50,766 bases of DNA from Mitosporidium daphniae. Lineage: Eukaryota; Microsporidia. The notes under the pieces are model-generated. The model was not told where the DNA came from and made no database searches. It saw only the letters and a list, made by a program, of their open reading frames with translations. Numbering within the stretch: the first letter of the stretch is position 1; each line of letters starts with the position of its first letter. The position numbers and the translations under genes were made by a program. The stretch covers positions 1-50,766 of the forward strand of contig NW_013546589.1 of the NCBI RefSeq assembly GCF_000760515.2, in the 5' to 3' direction. Below are positions 13,643 to 22,041 of this stretch, piece after piece.

Positions 13643-13821
13643 TTTATGCGCCATAACTTAACAATAAACAATCAGATCCAGTGCTGCCGTTATCTCTAAT
13701 GTGCAACTGAGCCGGCTCGATAGCTCCCATAAATACGGCAATTGATCGCTTATATCTAATGCTGGGTTTGGTGCTGCTGTTCTTAGAAGTATCTGTTGCT
13801 CCGATAGACGTTTATTGTTGT

Positions 13822-14270
13822 TTAAATACGGCTGGGATAGAGCATCTACGATGAGCAATAAAACCTTACAATACGACAGGAAGCACCAAAAGCTCTTGGT
13901 GGCAGATTTGTGCGAAACTTGGCTTTGACGACGCCAGAGTTTCCATGAGGACGTGTGACCTTTCCCCAGATGACGCGCATGCAGCTCTTCTTTGGCTGAC
14001 CGTCCTTATTTTTGTTGAGCAGTGAGACACTCTTTCCTGCGATTCTGCGTGCAACCTTTGCGCGATACACAAAGGCAATGCGCTTGCCGAGATAGAAATC
14101 GGTGCTCTTCACATCGGTAACGTTGTCGATTGCAAGCAAAGTCTGATTTGGCGATTGGGCGTGCTTTCCTCGTTTGTATCCCAAAATACGGCCCTTGCAA
14201 TAAAGTCTAGCGGAAATGAGAAAACCCGCACATACCTCGGGCTAGCCTTTGTACTGGTGGTGGATGACAT
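13822..14270 (-). CDS. RPL33: Cytosolic 60S ribosomal protein eL33 (L35A)
   Basis: The spliced protein is 131 residues. It contains RLYCKGRILGYKRGKH, DFYLGKRIAFVYRAK, RVIWGKVTRPHGNSGVVKA and the conserved end RIMLYPSRI. The introns are 14207-14235 (29 nt) after codon 12, and 13846-13869 (24 nt). The second intron is proved by the C-terminus, because MLYPSRI appears only after splicing; unspliced, the frame would end in YCSS. A lysine-rich insertion in the middle (about 10 residues) separates the two conserved blocks. ATG 14270 is the only in-frame start. Confidence 0.97.
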
Positions 14271-14383
14271 TGGTCTGACGATGGATGTTAAATGAAGAAA
14301 AAAAACACCCCACAAAGATCAAGCTTACAAATCGAAACCAGAATTTATGGGGTTAAGTTTAATTTTACCAAAGTTTATTTAAT

Positions 14384-16618
14384 TTAATTTTCGTCATCAA
14401 ACCATAGTTTTTTCAAATTTACAACATGTTCAAGAGGATGCTTATCATCGGCACCATGGAAATACTTTTTCCTTGACGATGAGAAGAGCAAATGAATTTT
14501 TTTCTGCGATCCAGATATCATTAATGTGAAATGCTTGAAAATAGCCCAGCATCTCGTCCCCTGCATTGCTGTACGCCACCGCTCAACATAGGGTAGGAAG
14601 AAAACGGTAATGCTCTCCTCCTCGGTGGACATAGAGCCATGATTCTTCAAAGCCATTCCAAGAATAGATACAAGCCTGTTTTCAGGTGTGATGTTGCCAA
14701 AGTCGCCCTCGTTAACAGCATAAAGGGTGTAAATGTCCAGTGAGATGATGACTCTAACCAACTTCCCCATTCTCAACGGCATTGCACTGGCCCATGATGA
14801 AAGGGTAGCAGATAAATCTGCACCGCTGTCATCATCTGCAAGTACCAGCGCAATTCTGTTGCATAGGATCTCATCAAGGATCCTAAATGCTTTTGAGTGC
14901 AGACCCAACTCTGATTGCGCGCTGATGATAGTCGTTTCTGACTCGGCACCCCGCAGCCGTGAAGTCACCACTTTGAGGGCCCGAAGCCAGTCAATTGGCT
15001 CTTGTTTGAGCAGCGAAAGGTCGCCACAAGATGCATCTTGAGCGGAGAGCCATGCATCGCCCCCTACTCGCCGCAGCGAGCCGTAAACGGACTCGATGCA
15101 CAATGCCTACAAAATAAACGGCATCAAATGCCCACTTTGAGTTCCGCAAAGGAAAGGCCCTCCGTCTGGATGACGATGCCGTCAACAAGCCCTTTGTCGA
15201 TTTCCGACGAATTACAGCGGCTCATTCCGCGCATGATCATCTCTCTTCGCATGGAGGCAGTGGGTAATCCAAAGTAGAGCTCGCGGTCGAAGCGCCCGGG
15301 TCTCCGAAGAGCAGGATCAATCGCGTCAATGCGGTTGGTAGCCGCGATGATGACCACATTCCCCCTTGTCTCAAGCCCGTCCATCAATGTCAGCAACATA
15401 CTTACAAGTGATATATGGCTCTGATCCTGCTTGGCACTCCTCCGTGGAGCAAGCCCATCCATCTCATCGAAAAAGATGATCGAAGGTGCACTCGCCTTTG
15501 CTTGCTGAAATAGGCTTCGTAGCCCCTTTTCAGCCTCTCCAATCCATTTTGAGAGCAATTCAGAGCTGGAGCGCGAAAAAAAGGCCACTTTACGCTTGCA
15601 ATGTGGCGAATTTTCGCTGATCAGCGTTGCAAGTGCGCGCGCAACCATAGTTTTGCCTGTCCCCGGGGGCCCGTGAAACAAAATTCCTTTGGCAGTGCCA
15701 ATGCCCAACCTCTCAAAAATATGGGGGTACCTACGGAACAGTAAATACAGCGAAATTTTCAACACCAACAAAATAGAACAGCAGCTTTTGAAGCCCAAAT
15801 CAAGGGAAATAAAAATAAATCTGCTCCATCGCATACACAACATCATGCAATTGATCCAATTGAGATCGATGGTACCTTAGGGGCCAAATGACAAGTTCCT
15901 GGAGCGTTGACAGGTGTGTCTCCAACCCGCATATTTCGCCCCATGACACCTGTTCAAAGGTCAAAGGACTATGTGGATGCTTCTCTTTTGCTTTGACATC
16001 GCCGATTCGTCTGTCTTCGGCATCCTCTTCAGAGAAGCCGGCCCAATGGGTGCCATTTTTTTGCATCTTTTGCTCCTTAGAAATGCAAAATGGAGAGGAA
16101 GAAATTCGATACAATGTCCTCTACATCGGCATCATGATCGACAAAGTTACCTCCTTTTTTCGCAGCCGCGAAGAGCGCCTCCTTCTGCGCAGAATATGGT
16201 TAACCTCGGGCCCCGAGAAGATATCATCACCTTTGCCTTCTGAAAAAATCGCACCATCGCCATCAAATCTGCCTCCAGACCCCAACGGTGGTCCGGCCCG
16301 GAACCACATTTCCGGCACTCCTGAGGATGAATCTGAAAAAGACAGATTTTCATGTGAATCTGGTATGTCCGTATCAGAAGATCTCGCAAGAAACAAGTCC
16401 CTTTTGATACTTTTGCTGCCATCCAGCCTCCCCTTTCGCCCGATTGGTTGAAAATGCGAGGGGCTGCTTTTAATGATGGCTGCCCATTCACGATTGATTT
16501 TGTCGGGCAAGAAATTTTCAATCTCACCACGCTCGGCAGAATTTGCGTTCACATCAATGGGTGTCCTGCGAATGTCGCCATTTACCGGTGCATTGATGGT
16601 CACCTTCTCATCTCGCAT
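14384..16618 (-). CDS. YTA7: Short Yta7/ATAD2-family AAA ATPase, no bromodomain
   Basis: A chromatin AAA ATPase of the Yta7/ATAD2/Abo1 type (histone H3 handling). The first AAA domain is complete: SWGEICGLETHLSTLQELVI, Walker A HGPPGTGKTMVARA, LLSKWIGEAEKGLR, Walker B IIFFDEMDGLAPRRS and ATNRIDAIDPALRRPGRFDR. The C-terminal 240 residues look like a remnant second AAA domain without Walker A (ITVFFLPYVERW). No bromodomain follows, and at 676 residues the protein is about half the usual size. The introns are 16121-16150 (30), 15731-15875 (145, exceptional) and 15107-15135 (29, donor GTGG). The start is uncertain. I take ATG 16618, preceded by AT-rich DNA; the frame is open to about 16944 without an ATG. 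Confidence 0.85.
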
Positions 16619-16660
16619 TAAAATACAAATAGAGTTTCCAATTAAAAGTTGTCCGTAAAT

Positions 16661-16696
16661 TTTTGGCAACAAATTTTCGCAACAAATTTTGGCAAC
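16661..16696 (+). repeat. Three 13-bp AT-rich direct repeats
   Basis: Two full 13-bp units (ttttggcaacaaa, then ttttcgcaacaaa) and a third partial copy lie just upstream of the YTA7 start. The stretch 16640-16990 otherwise holds only overlapping open frames on both strands that I could not resolve into a gene. Confidence 0.8.
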
Positions 16697-16990
16697 TTGT
16701 TTTTCTCGCCAATGAGATTTTGCAGTGCATTGGTTGGAATGTTTAGCTAAAGAAATCGGAAGCCCCGCAAAATACGTACGGCGTGACTTTGGAAAAAGAG
16801 CTGGAACTGTAGACAGACTCTCGAGATGCTTTTTAGCCTTTTGAACAGAAGTCTCATCTGCGGCATCAAGGAAGGAAAATCTCGGATTTGGAGACCATGT
16901 TCTCTGCACTTCCGCGCGATGTTTTTCGTAAACTTTCGGCGATCAAATTCTTCAGCCTAACAAACGAGTCTCAATAGTCAGCTTTGCCTA

Positions 16991-17227
16991 GTGATAAAAG
17001 ATCGCAATAAGAAGCCAATCGCTGAGAAAAGAAATCCACGGCATAAACAGCGTCTCAAAAATGTCCCCAGTAATTCAAAATTCAAGACAAGATGCGAAGC
17101 TCGTGAGATGGATCTTTGCAAAATTACCAGCGAGTCACTGATGAAAAAGGCAATGTTCGATGACAAAAGCAGGCTATACTCGCTTCCGTCCGTGTCCGAC
17201 TTTACACTTGCCAGGGGCATGTCTTGA
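16991..17227 (+). CDS. Possible small basic protein, 5' exon unresolved
   Basis: A 78-codon open frame on the plus strand ending at TGA 17227. It is lysine/arginine-rich at its start (IKDRNKKPIAEKRNPRHKQ) and has a natural-looking tail (RLYSLPSVSDFTLARGMS). It lacks an ATG and begins next to a good 3' splice site (CCTAG at 16986-16990). An upstream exon starting at ATG 16899 and a 64-nt intron from 16927 would put it in frame, but that intron would be unusually long. No family is recognised. It may be noise. Confidence 0.3.
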   Translation: MIKDRNKKPIAEKRNPRHKQRLKNVPSNSKFKTRCEAREMDLCKITSESLMKKAMFDDKSRLYSLPSVSDFTLARGMS

Positions 17228-17252
17228 ATCCAGTATCGAGCAAGTTTTTTTC

Positions 17253-17312
17253 GGTCAATGAGCTCTGTTTACACTTGCAAGCTCTTTTTGGTCAATGAGC
17301 TCTGTTTACACT
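17253..17312 (+). repeat. Two direct copies of a 23-bp sequence, 37-bp period
   Basis: The sequence ggtcaatgagctctgtttac plus three further bases occurs at 17253-17275 and again at 17290-17312. Flanking bases (gcaagctcttttt) also partly repeat, so this is a 37-bp tandem duplication. It lies in a gene-poor stretch and its function is unknown. Confidence 0.9.
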
Positions 17313-17392
17313 CGTAAGTGGTCCATTGGGGGGAAGAAGAGCTCTGCTTGCCAAACAGATCGAAAAAGGTGCCAGATGGTTTGTAGGATTTT

Positions 17393-17731
17393 TTAATTCG
17401 AAACCACTACGCTATGAAAGTGCATGTCGCCTAGCGAAATTCGATACAAATGTTCAAGGCACTTTTTCTCTCTGGTTATAATCGAAACGAGCTTAAAGTG
17501 CATCCAAAAAAGATCCTCCATGCATAGCGAAACTCTATAAGAAATATGGGTAGAACACTGGGGATGATAGCCCAGGTGGGAGGTGCACAAATCAAAGATC
17601 CCTTCAAGCCCGGACTGAAATGTCTGGGATCTCCCATCGACAATGTGCAGAAATCGGTGTGCCCACACCCAGATGGTACCTTCAGTGTAGTTTGCAAGAG
17701 TGACCCAATCTGGATGTAAACATTGGAGCAT
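17393..17731 (-). CDS. Unrecognised 112-codon open frame, possibly a terminal exon
   Basis: A minus-strand frame from ATG 17731 to the stop at 17393-17395. It is rich in aromatic and histidine residues (TIWVWAHRFLHIVDGRSQTF, DLFWMHFKLVSIIT) and looks like folded-domain sequence rather than chance. A good 3' splice site (TTATTTAG) lies a few bases upstream of the ATG. It could therefore be the last exon of a longer gene, perhaps of the MADS-box gene upstream on the same strand, but I could not find a donor in the right phase. No family is recognised. Confidence 0.35.
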   Translation of the reverse strand: MLQCLHPDWVTLANYTEGTIWVWAHRFLHIVDGRSQTFQSGLEGIFDLCTSHLGYHPQCSTHISYRVSLCMEDLFWMHFKLVSIITREKKCLEHLYRISLGDMHFHSVVVSN

Positions 17732-17870
17732 TGGCTTTCTAAATAAGACTCATTCAAGAAGCTGAAAACCCCCTCTTTCACTTGGACTAACACTTCCAAC
17801 TCAAGCGTCAGGGTTTGCAGTCAACCGATATTCATGGTGAGGTGTGTAAAAGAGGCAAATTGTACTTTTA

Positions 17871-17926
17871 TTGAAAAATCCCACGTTGGCTGCTTTCATT
17901 GAAAAATTCCACGTTGGCTGCTTTCA
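17871..17926 (+). repeat. Two tandem 28-bp units at the MADS-box 3' end
   Basis: Two 28-bp copies with one mismatch at 17871-17898 and 17899-17926 (core ccacgttggctgctttca). The array overlaps the last codons of the MADS-box open frame and a possible splice donor there. Confidence 0.9.
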
Positions 17927-18141
17927 TTGATATACCTGAGCATTAGCCCAGTGACACTGGAGTCTCTTGACGAAAATTGGTATATGCGACCTTCGTATAC
18001 TAACACCACCATCACCTGGCATGAGCAAAGAGAGCTAAGCTCGTCTGCCTTTTTAAATAGCCCTAGGCGTCTCTTATTAAATGTGATTGATCGGCGCTTT
18101 CTTTGTTCGATCGGCTCGATACTTATCCGTCTCCTTCCCAT
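17896..18141 (-). CDS. MADS-box transcription factor (SRF/MEF2 fold)
   Basis: The start MGRRRISIEPIEQRKRRSIT is a textbook MADS box, followed by FNKRRLGLFKKADELSSLC and VLVYEGRIYQFSS. The unspliced frame gives 81 residues, essentially only the DNA-binding domain. A plausible donor (GTATAT after codon LMLR, about 17936) suggests that the gene may continue through an intron into the 17.4-17.8 kb region. The downstream tandem repeats make the acceptor unclear. The ATG at 18141 is chosen because MADS proteins commonly start exactly there. The MEF2/Rlm1 versus SRF/Mcm1 subgroup cannot be decided from this much sequence. Confidence 0.8.
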   Translation of the reverse strand: MGRRRISIEPIEQRKRRSITFNKRRLGLFKKADELSSLCSCQVMVVLVYEGRIYQFSSRDSSVTGLMLRYINESSQRGIFQ

Positions 18142-18349
18142 GTCACTAGTTGGCTCTGATTTCGCGGCCAAAATTACAAACAAGGCGGCCGGTGCCCTCC
18201 CGCGGTATGATTGGGCAAATGTTGAAACTTGAGTGCACATTACGATTTTGGCAATTTTGTTAATTTTAACCGGCAGCCTTTTTGACTAGCAAATCAATCA
18301 TACAGCGGCCAAAAGAAGATTTTTTCTCGTTCCTTTAATATTCTTGCTT

Positions 18350-19639
18350 ATTTCTATTCGCTTTTACCTCAAACTCTCCAAATATTCCTCTAAAAGGGCA
18401 GCAAATTCACCTATCAAAGGAAAATCAGATACGTTGATCTATGAGCACATTCAGCTTCCAAATGGCCTAAAGACGCTGGTTATTCACGACCATACGGCAG
18501 AAACCGTATATTATCATTTTTATGCAGAATAGGCGTCAGCAACCATCTCCTTTAATTTTGGATCTTTCTTGGATCCGCCAGAATATCCAGGATTGGCCCA
18601 TTTTCTTGAGCATCTACTGTTTATGGGGACAGAAAAATACCGAGATGAAGCAGAATACGTGTCTTTTATATCTGAAAATTCTGGATCGTGCAATGCAGAG
18701 ACAAGTGGAGAGTATACGCTCTACCACTTTTCCATTAAGGCCGATTTTCTTGAGCCTGCTCTTGATAGATTTTCTCAATTTTTCACGGCACCGCTTTTTT
18801 CTGCCTCTTGTGTTGGAAAAGAAATAGATGCCATTGATTCAGAATTTTTGATTCATCGTCAACACGATTTTCAGAGATACCGACATGTGCGTGCTTTCCT
18901 AACTAACCTTTCCCACCCGTTCCATAATTTTCTTGTTGCAAACAAGGCCACTTTGACAGGAAAGGATGGTGGAAATATCCGCGATGGTACCTTTTTTTTC
19001 CTATAGGGTTAGAGGTCATAAGTTTCTACAGAAATCATTACTCTGCCGATCGTATGAGCCTTGTCGTTGTTGGAAAAGAGCCAATTGCCGATCTTATCAA
19101 GCTTGTCAAGGACAAATTTCCAAATGTCCCTGGATCTTTGCAACCATTTGATTGCTATTGGAAACACATATCTCGAGCGGTTGAAGAAAACCTTGGATCC
19201 ATTATTTGGGTCAAGACTTTGCAATTAACAAGGACGATTGAGTTTGTATGGCAAATCCCAGATCAAATGCCCTTGTACATGTCAAAGCCTGCTAGCTTTC
19301 TTGCTGGCATTATTGGACATGACGGCGATGGCGGTTATTTCGATGTTTGGGAAAGATTCTGAAGAAACTCTTGATTCACTTTGCACACATATAGCAAGTT
19401 CCGGCAGCCAAGCCCCCATTGCCATCAATGCTACCGACGACGATTTTATTGGCCGCTGGAAAACGGACAACAACAAATTTATCCTCCCCGCTCCAATCTG
19501 CAAAATTTGCATTTTCGACACATGTTGCATCGGTTGGTTTTATGTGTACGCATCTTTAATTCCAGCACGCCATGTCCATTGCGGCGTTCGGTGCATCCCC
19601 ACATATTGGGCGTGGTCTGAAGGTTTGGGCAAAATTTAA
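18350..19639 (+). pseudogene. STE23: Broken insulinase-family (M16, Ste23/IDE) gene
   Basis: The N-terminal M16 domain is well preserved after removing introns 18506-18532 (27 nt) and 18987-19012 (26 nt). It has FLDPPEYPGLAHFLEHLLFM with the zinc site HFLEH, then DEAEYVSFISENSGSCNAET, ALDRFSQFF and EIDAIDSEF, up to ASFLAGIIGHDGDGG. The frame is then lost at 19362. A short fragment with WKTDNNKFILPAP resembles a segment about 170 residues further on in IDE, implying an internal deletion. The rest of the roughly 1000-residue protein is missing. No clear start ATG precedes the first conserved block either. It is either a pseudogene or a gene reduced to one inactive-looking half. Confidence 0.65.
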
Positions 19640-19682
19640 AACCATTAAATTGTAAAAACTTGAGTTTGATCTATTGAAAAAA

Positions 19683-20546
19683 TTATTCGGCGAGGGCTGT
19701 CGCCAAAATGAATCCCAACGCCGGAAGGAACGACCATCCCAATGTTGGCGTTCTATGCGAAGACGAGCTGTTCATAGACTCATTCGAGGAATTAGTATGT
19801 CCAGGCACCACACCACCCCTAAAGCACTTATCCAAAGTTACCAAGCTATATCCCTTTCCCTGGATATAATCGATAATATCTGGCACAGCGTCCACGCTAC
19901 TTTGGATATAGTCTCTCTGCACGCTGATAAATCCGCCCTTTGTGTTTGGCGACAGCTGATCCAGGACGTTCTTGAATGAGGAAAGAATATCGGTCCCGTT
20001 TAACGCGTAATCATACGAATCCAAATTATAAGTGGAAAGTACATACTTTCCCTGGTCCGTAATTGCAGATATCTGGTCATCAGAGAGATTGCTTATCTTT
20101 GGCACACGCACAAAATACGGCGGTTCCGGCGAGCCTATGGCCCTTTGTATTGTAGCGGCCCTGTCGGCAAGTAGCGCAAGAAGGTCGTCATTATTGGTGA
20201 GCGCGCTCAAGTCCACCTGTTCCTCAATTGAGAATCCAATGAGATGGCCTGAGGAATATGCCCGCTGCAAATTGGCAACAATGGACGGCTCTTGTAGGAA
20301 AGAGACCACCGGATGGAACGTCGCCTTGCATTGCTTTGCGTCAAGAGCATCAAGCACGTTCCCAGTATATATGGAGGGCCCTTGGTCAAACGTCATTGCA
20401 AAAGACCCTGGCTGGCATATGTTCAGAACTTTTGTGTTTATGTACGCTTCTGTCACTCCGGCCGCTAGCAGCATCAGAAGCGCCAAGGGCGTCCACCATG
20501 CACAGCCCCTCACAGTTCTTGTGGCGAGTGTTTCTGTTCTTTTCAT
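19683..20546 (-). CDS. Degenerate polysaccharide (chitin) deacetylase, probably GPI-anchored
   Basis: A NodB-fold protein of 287 residues. A signal anchor follows the basic start (LALLMLLAAGVTEA), and the C-terminus has Ser/Asn-rich sequence and then a hydrophobic tail (FLPALGFILATALA), suggesting GPI attachment at the cell or spore wall. The catalytic motifs are altered. Motif 1 is TFDQGP instead of TFDDGP (metal Asp to Gln, residue 55). Motif 2 is GHLIGFSIEE instead of the H-x3-H metal site. Motif 3 retains only FVRVP. Deacetylase activity is therefore unlikely, so it may act as a binding or structural wall protein. The start ATG is 20546; the open frame extends upstream without ATG. It is divergent to the gene at 20656. 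Confidence 0.8.
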   Translation of the reverse strand: MKRTETLATRTVRGCAWWTPLALLMLLAAGVTEAYINTKVLNICQPGSFAMTFDQGPSIYTGNVLDALDAKQCKATFHPVVSFLQEPSIVANLQRAYSSGHLIGFSIEEQVDLSALTNNDDLLALLADRAATIQRAIGSPEPPYFVRVPKISNLSDDQISAITDQGKYVLSTYNLDSYDYALNGTDILSSFKNVLDQLSPNTKGGFISVQRDYIQSSVDAVPDIIDYIQGKGYSLVTLDKCFRGGVVPGHTNSSNESMNSSSSHRTPTLGWSFLPALGFILATALAE

Positions 20547-20637
20547 CGATCTAGTAATGGCTTTGGCGTGCCCACTAGTTATAGGCGCTGTTGACTGTCT
20601 CAATGATGTGTACCATGGACACTTCCCGATTTGGAAC

Positions 20638-20655
20638 TATAAATTTTAAAATTAA
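20638..20655. promoter_or_regulatory. AT-only element directly at a start codon
   Basis: An 18-bp block of A and T (with ataaattttaaaattaa) ends immediately before the ATG at 20656 and lies 91 bp from the divergent deacetylase start. Similar blocks sit at many starts in this window, so it is probably a core promoter. Inferred from recurrence only. Confidence 0.5.
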
Positions 20656-21819
20656 ATGGAGGAACGACCCTCCTCGTATTGCCAGCCCCGCACCCCTTTG
20701 GGTACAGGAGTCTCATTTCCAGGGTCGGGAGTGAGCACACCTAGTACATCCGCCGGAACGCCCATCGGCCCAAATTTTGGAGGCTCTTCGCTGCCTTCAG
20801 GACCGGCTCGCTCGTCGCCAACGGCCATCTCAGGCTTTGCATGCTCGCCTGCCGACATGCAGCTCATCGATGCCATTATCACGCATGCTCATGGTGAGCT
20901 TGAGCAGCAACCGCTTCCAAAATGCGCATTTTGCGGCAGGCTCTCACTCACCCACAGTTTAAGCATTGCCCATTCAGAAGAGTCTTGCCTGGCCAATGCC
21001 GCGTCGCTAGCCTCCAAGCGGATGGTGCCACTGGCCGATGATAGCGCCTTAGAAAAGGAAAAAGTACCGGAACTGAAATTTCCGCAAAAAAAGGGCCCAT
21101 CTGTTCGTCGCACCAGGAAGAAATTCGCCTCTGCAGGAGCAGAGGAGGACGACGACTTTGCAAATTCAATGATCTCCTCGATCGTTGTTTCGCCAGACGG
21201 GCATACGGGCCCTGCACCTAGAAAGAAAAGAAAGACCCCTTCATCTAAAAAGGCGTCTTCAGGCCGAATGCCTGACATCAGCGATCCTTTGACACCGATT
21301 ATGACCCAGATGCCGAATAAGCCTCATATTCAACAGCAGCATCATCTTGATTATTCGTCGCCATCGGAAATTTCCCTATGGATTCCAATGTTAGCCGATG
21401 CATCCCATTTGGTGGCGGCCATGCTTGATGGAAAGGCTGCCTCCTTTTCGCTTCAGCGCCCCCGCATGCAAATGCTGTTGGCAGGAAACCACATGCTGGC
21501 AGCAAAGCGAAAAAGAGCACCTATTTTTGTGGACGCTGTTGCACAAGGCCTTGATCACATCATCCGTACCTCGCTTGTGGGTAGGAGACGACTGGCCGCT
21601 GCTGCTTCGGCGGCCGCATCGGCCTTGTCATCTGGTAGCGCCCCTCTTTCTTTGACTTCAAAATCTACCCCCCCAAACGCATCGCCCCCAGATGCAAACG
21701 CAGGCATTTCGACGGTCAAGAAAAAGCGCAGTGGCCCCGCCACTCGTGGCGCTCGTTTGCATCCCTCTCCTCCTGTGCTGCGCCCTACAGCTACAGCGCT
21801 CTCCATGCCTGAGATTTAG
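20656..21819 (+). CDS. Unknown Ser/Pro/Ala-rich, probably nuclear protein
   Basis: An intronless 387-residue frame with ATG directly after an AT block. The N-terminus is Gly/Ser/Pro low complexity. Residues about 95-115 contain CAFCGRLSLTHS followed by HSEESC, a possible single zinc-binding site (C-x2-C...H-x4-C). The middle has basic tracts (RRTRKKF, PRKKRK) that look like nuclear localisation signals. A more ordered part, SEISLWIPMLADASHLVAAM to VDAVAQGLDHIIR, could be a small helical domain. The end is again low complexity. No family is recognised. Confidence 0.75.
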   Translation: MEERPSSYCQPRTPLGTGVSFPGSGVSTPSTSAGTPIGPNFGGSSLPSGPARSSPTAISGFACSPADMQLIDAIITHAHGELEQQPLPKCAFCGRLSLTHSLSIAHSEESCLANAASLASKRMVPLADDSALEKEKVPELKFPQKKGPSVRRTRKKFASAGAEEDDDFANSMISSIVVSPDGHTGPAPRKKRKTPSSKKASSGRMPDISDPLTPIMTQMPNKPHIQQQHHLDYSSPSEISLWIPMLADASHLVAAMLDGKAASFSLQRPRMQMLLAGNHMLAAKRKRAPIFVDAVAQGLDHIIRTSLVGRRRLAAAASAAASALSSGSAPLSLTSKSTPPNASPPDANAGISTVKKKRSGPATRGARLHPSPPVLRPTATALSMPEI

Positions 21820-22041
21820 TATATGTACAGCACGCTCATAAATACAGGTGGGCACATTCAAGCCACAATCCTATCAGTTTGGTACCACGCGGTACAATAC
21901 GACAGTGGAGTGTCCAAGTTAGTAAATCAACTCATTAGCTTAGCATGCACAGTACACACTGGCAAGCCTAGATGTGCTCAATAACAGCGTTAAGCGTGCA
22001 GTGTTATCGCTTTTGGCCTTCAAAGGATTTATTATAACGTG

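Noticed and set aside
15731-15875. C/D-box snoRNA inside the YTA7 intron
   Set aside because: A C-box-like stretch is present, but no CTGA D box and no closing stem are seen.
18987-19006. A 20-nt intron in the insulinase gene
   Set aside because: The next acceptor gives 26 nt, fits the size range, and produces an equally good alignment.
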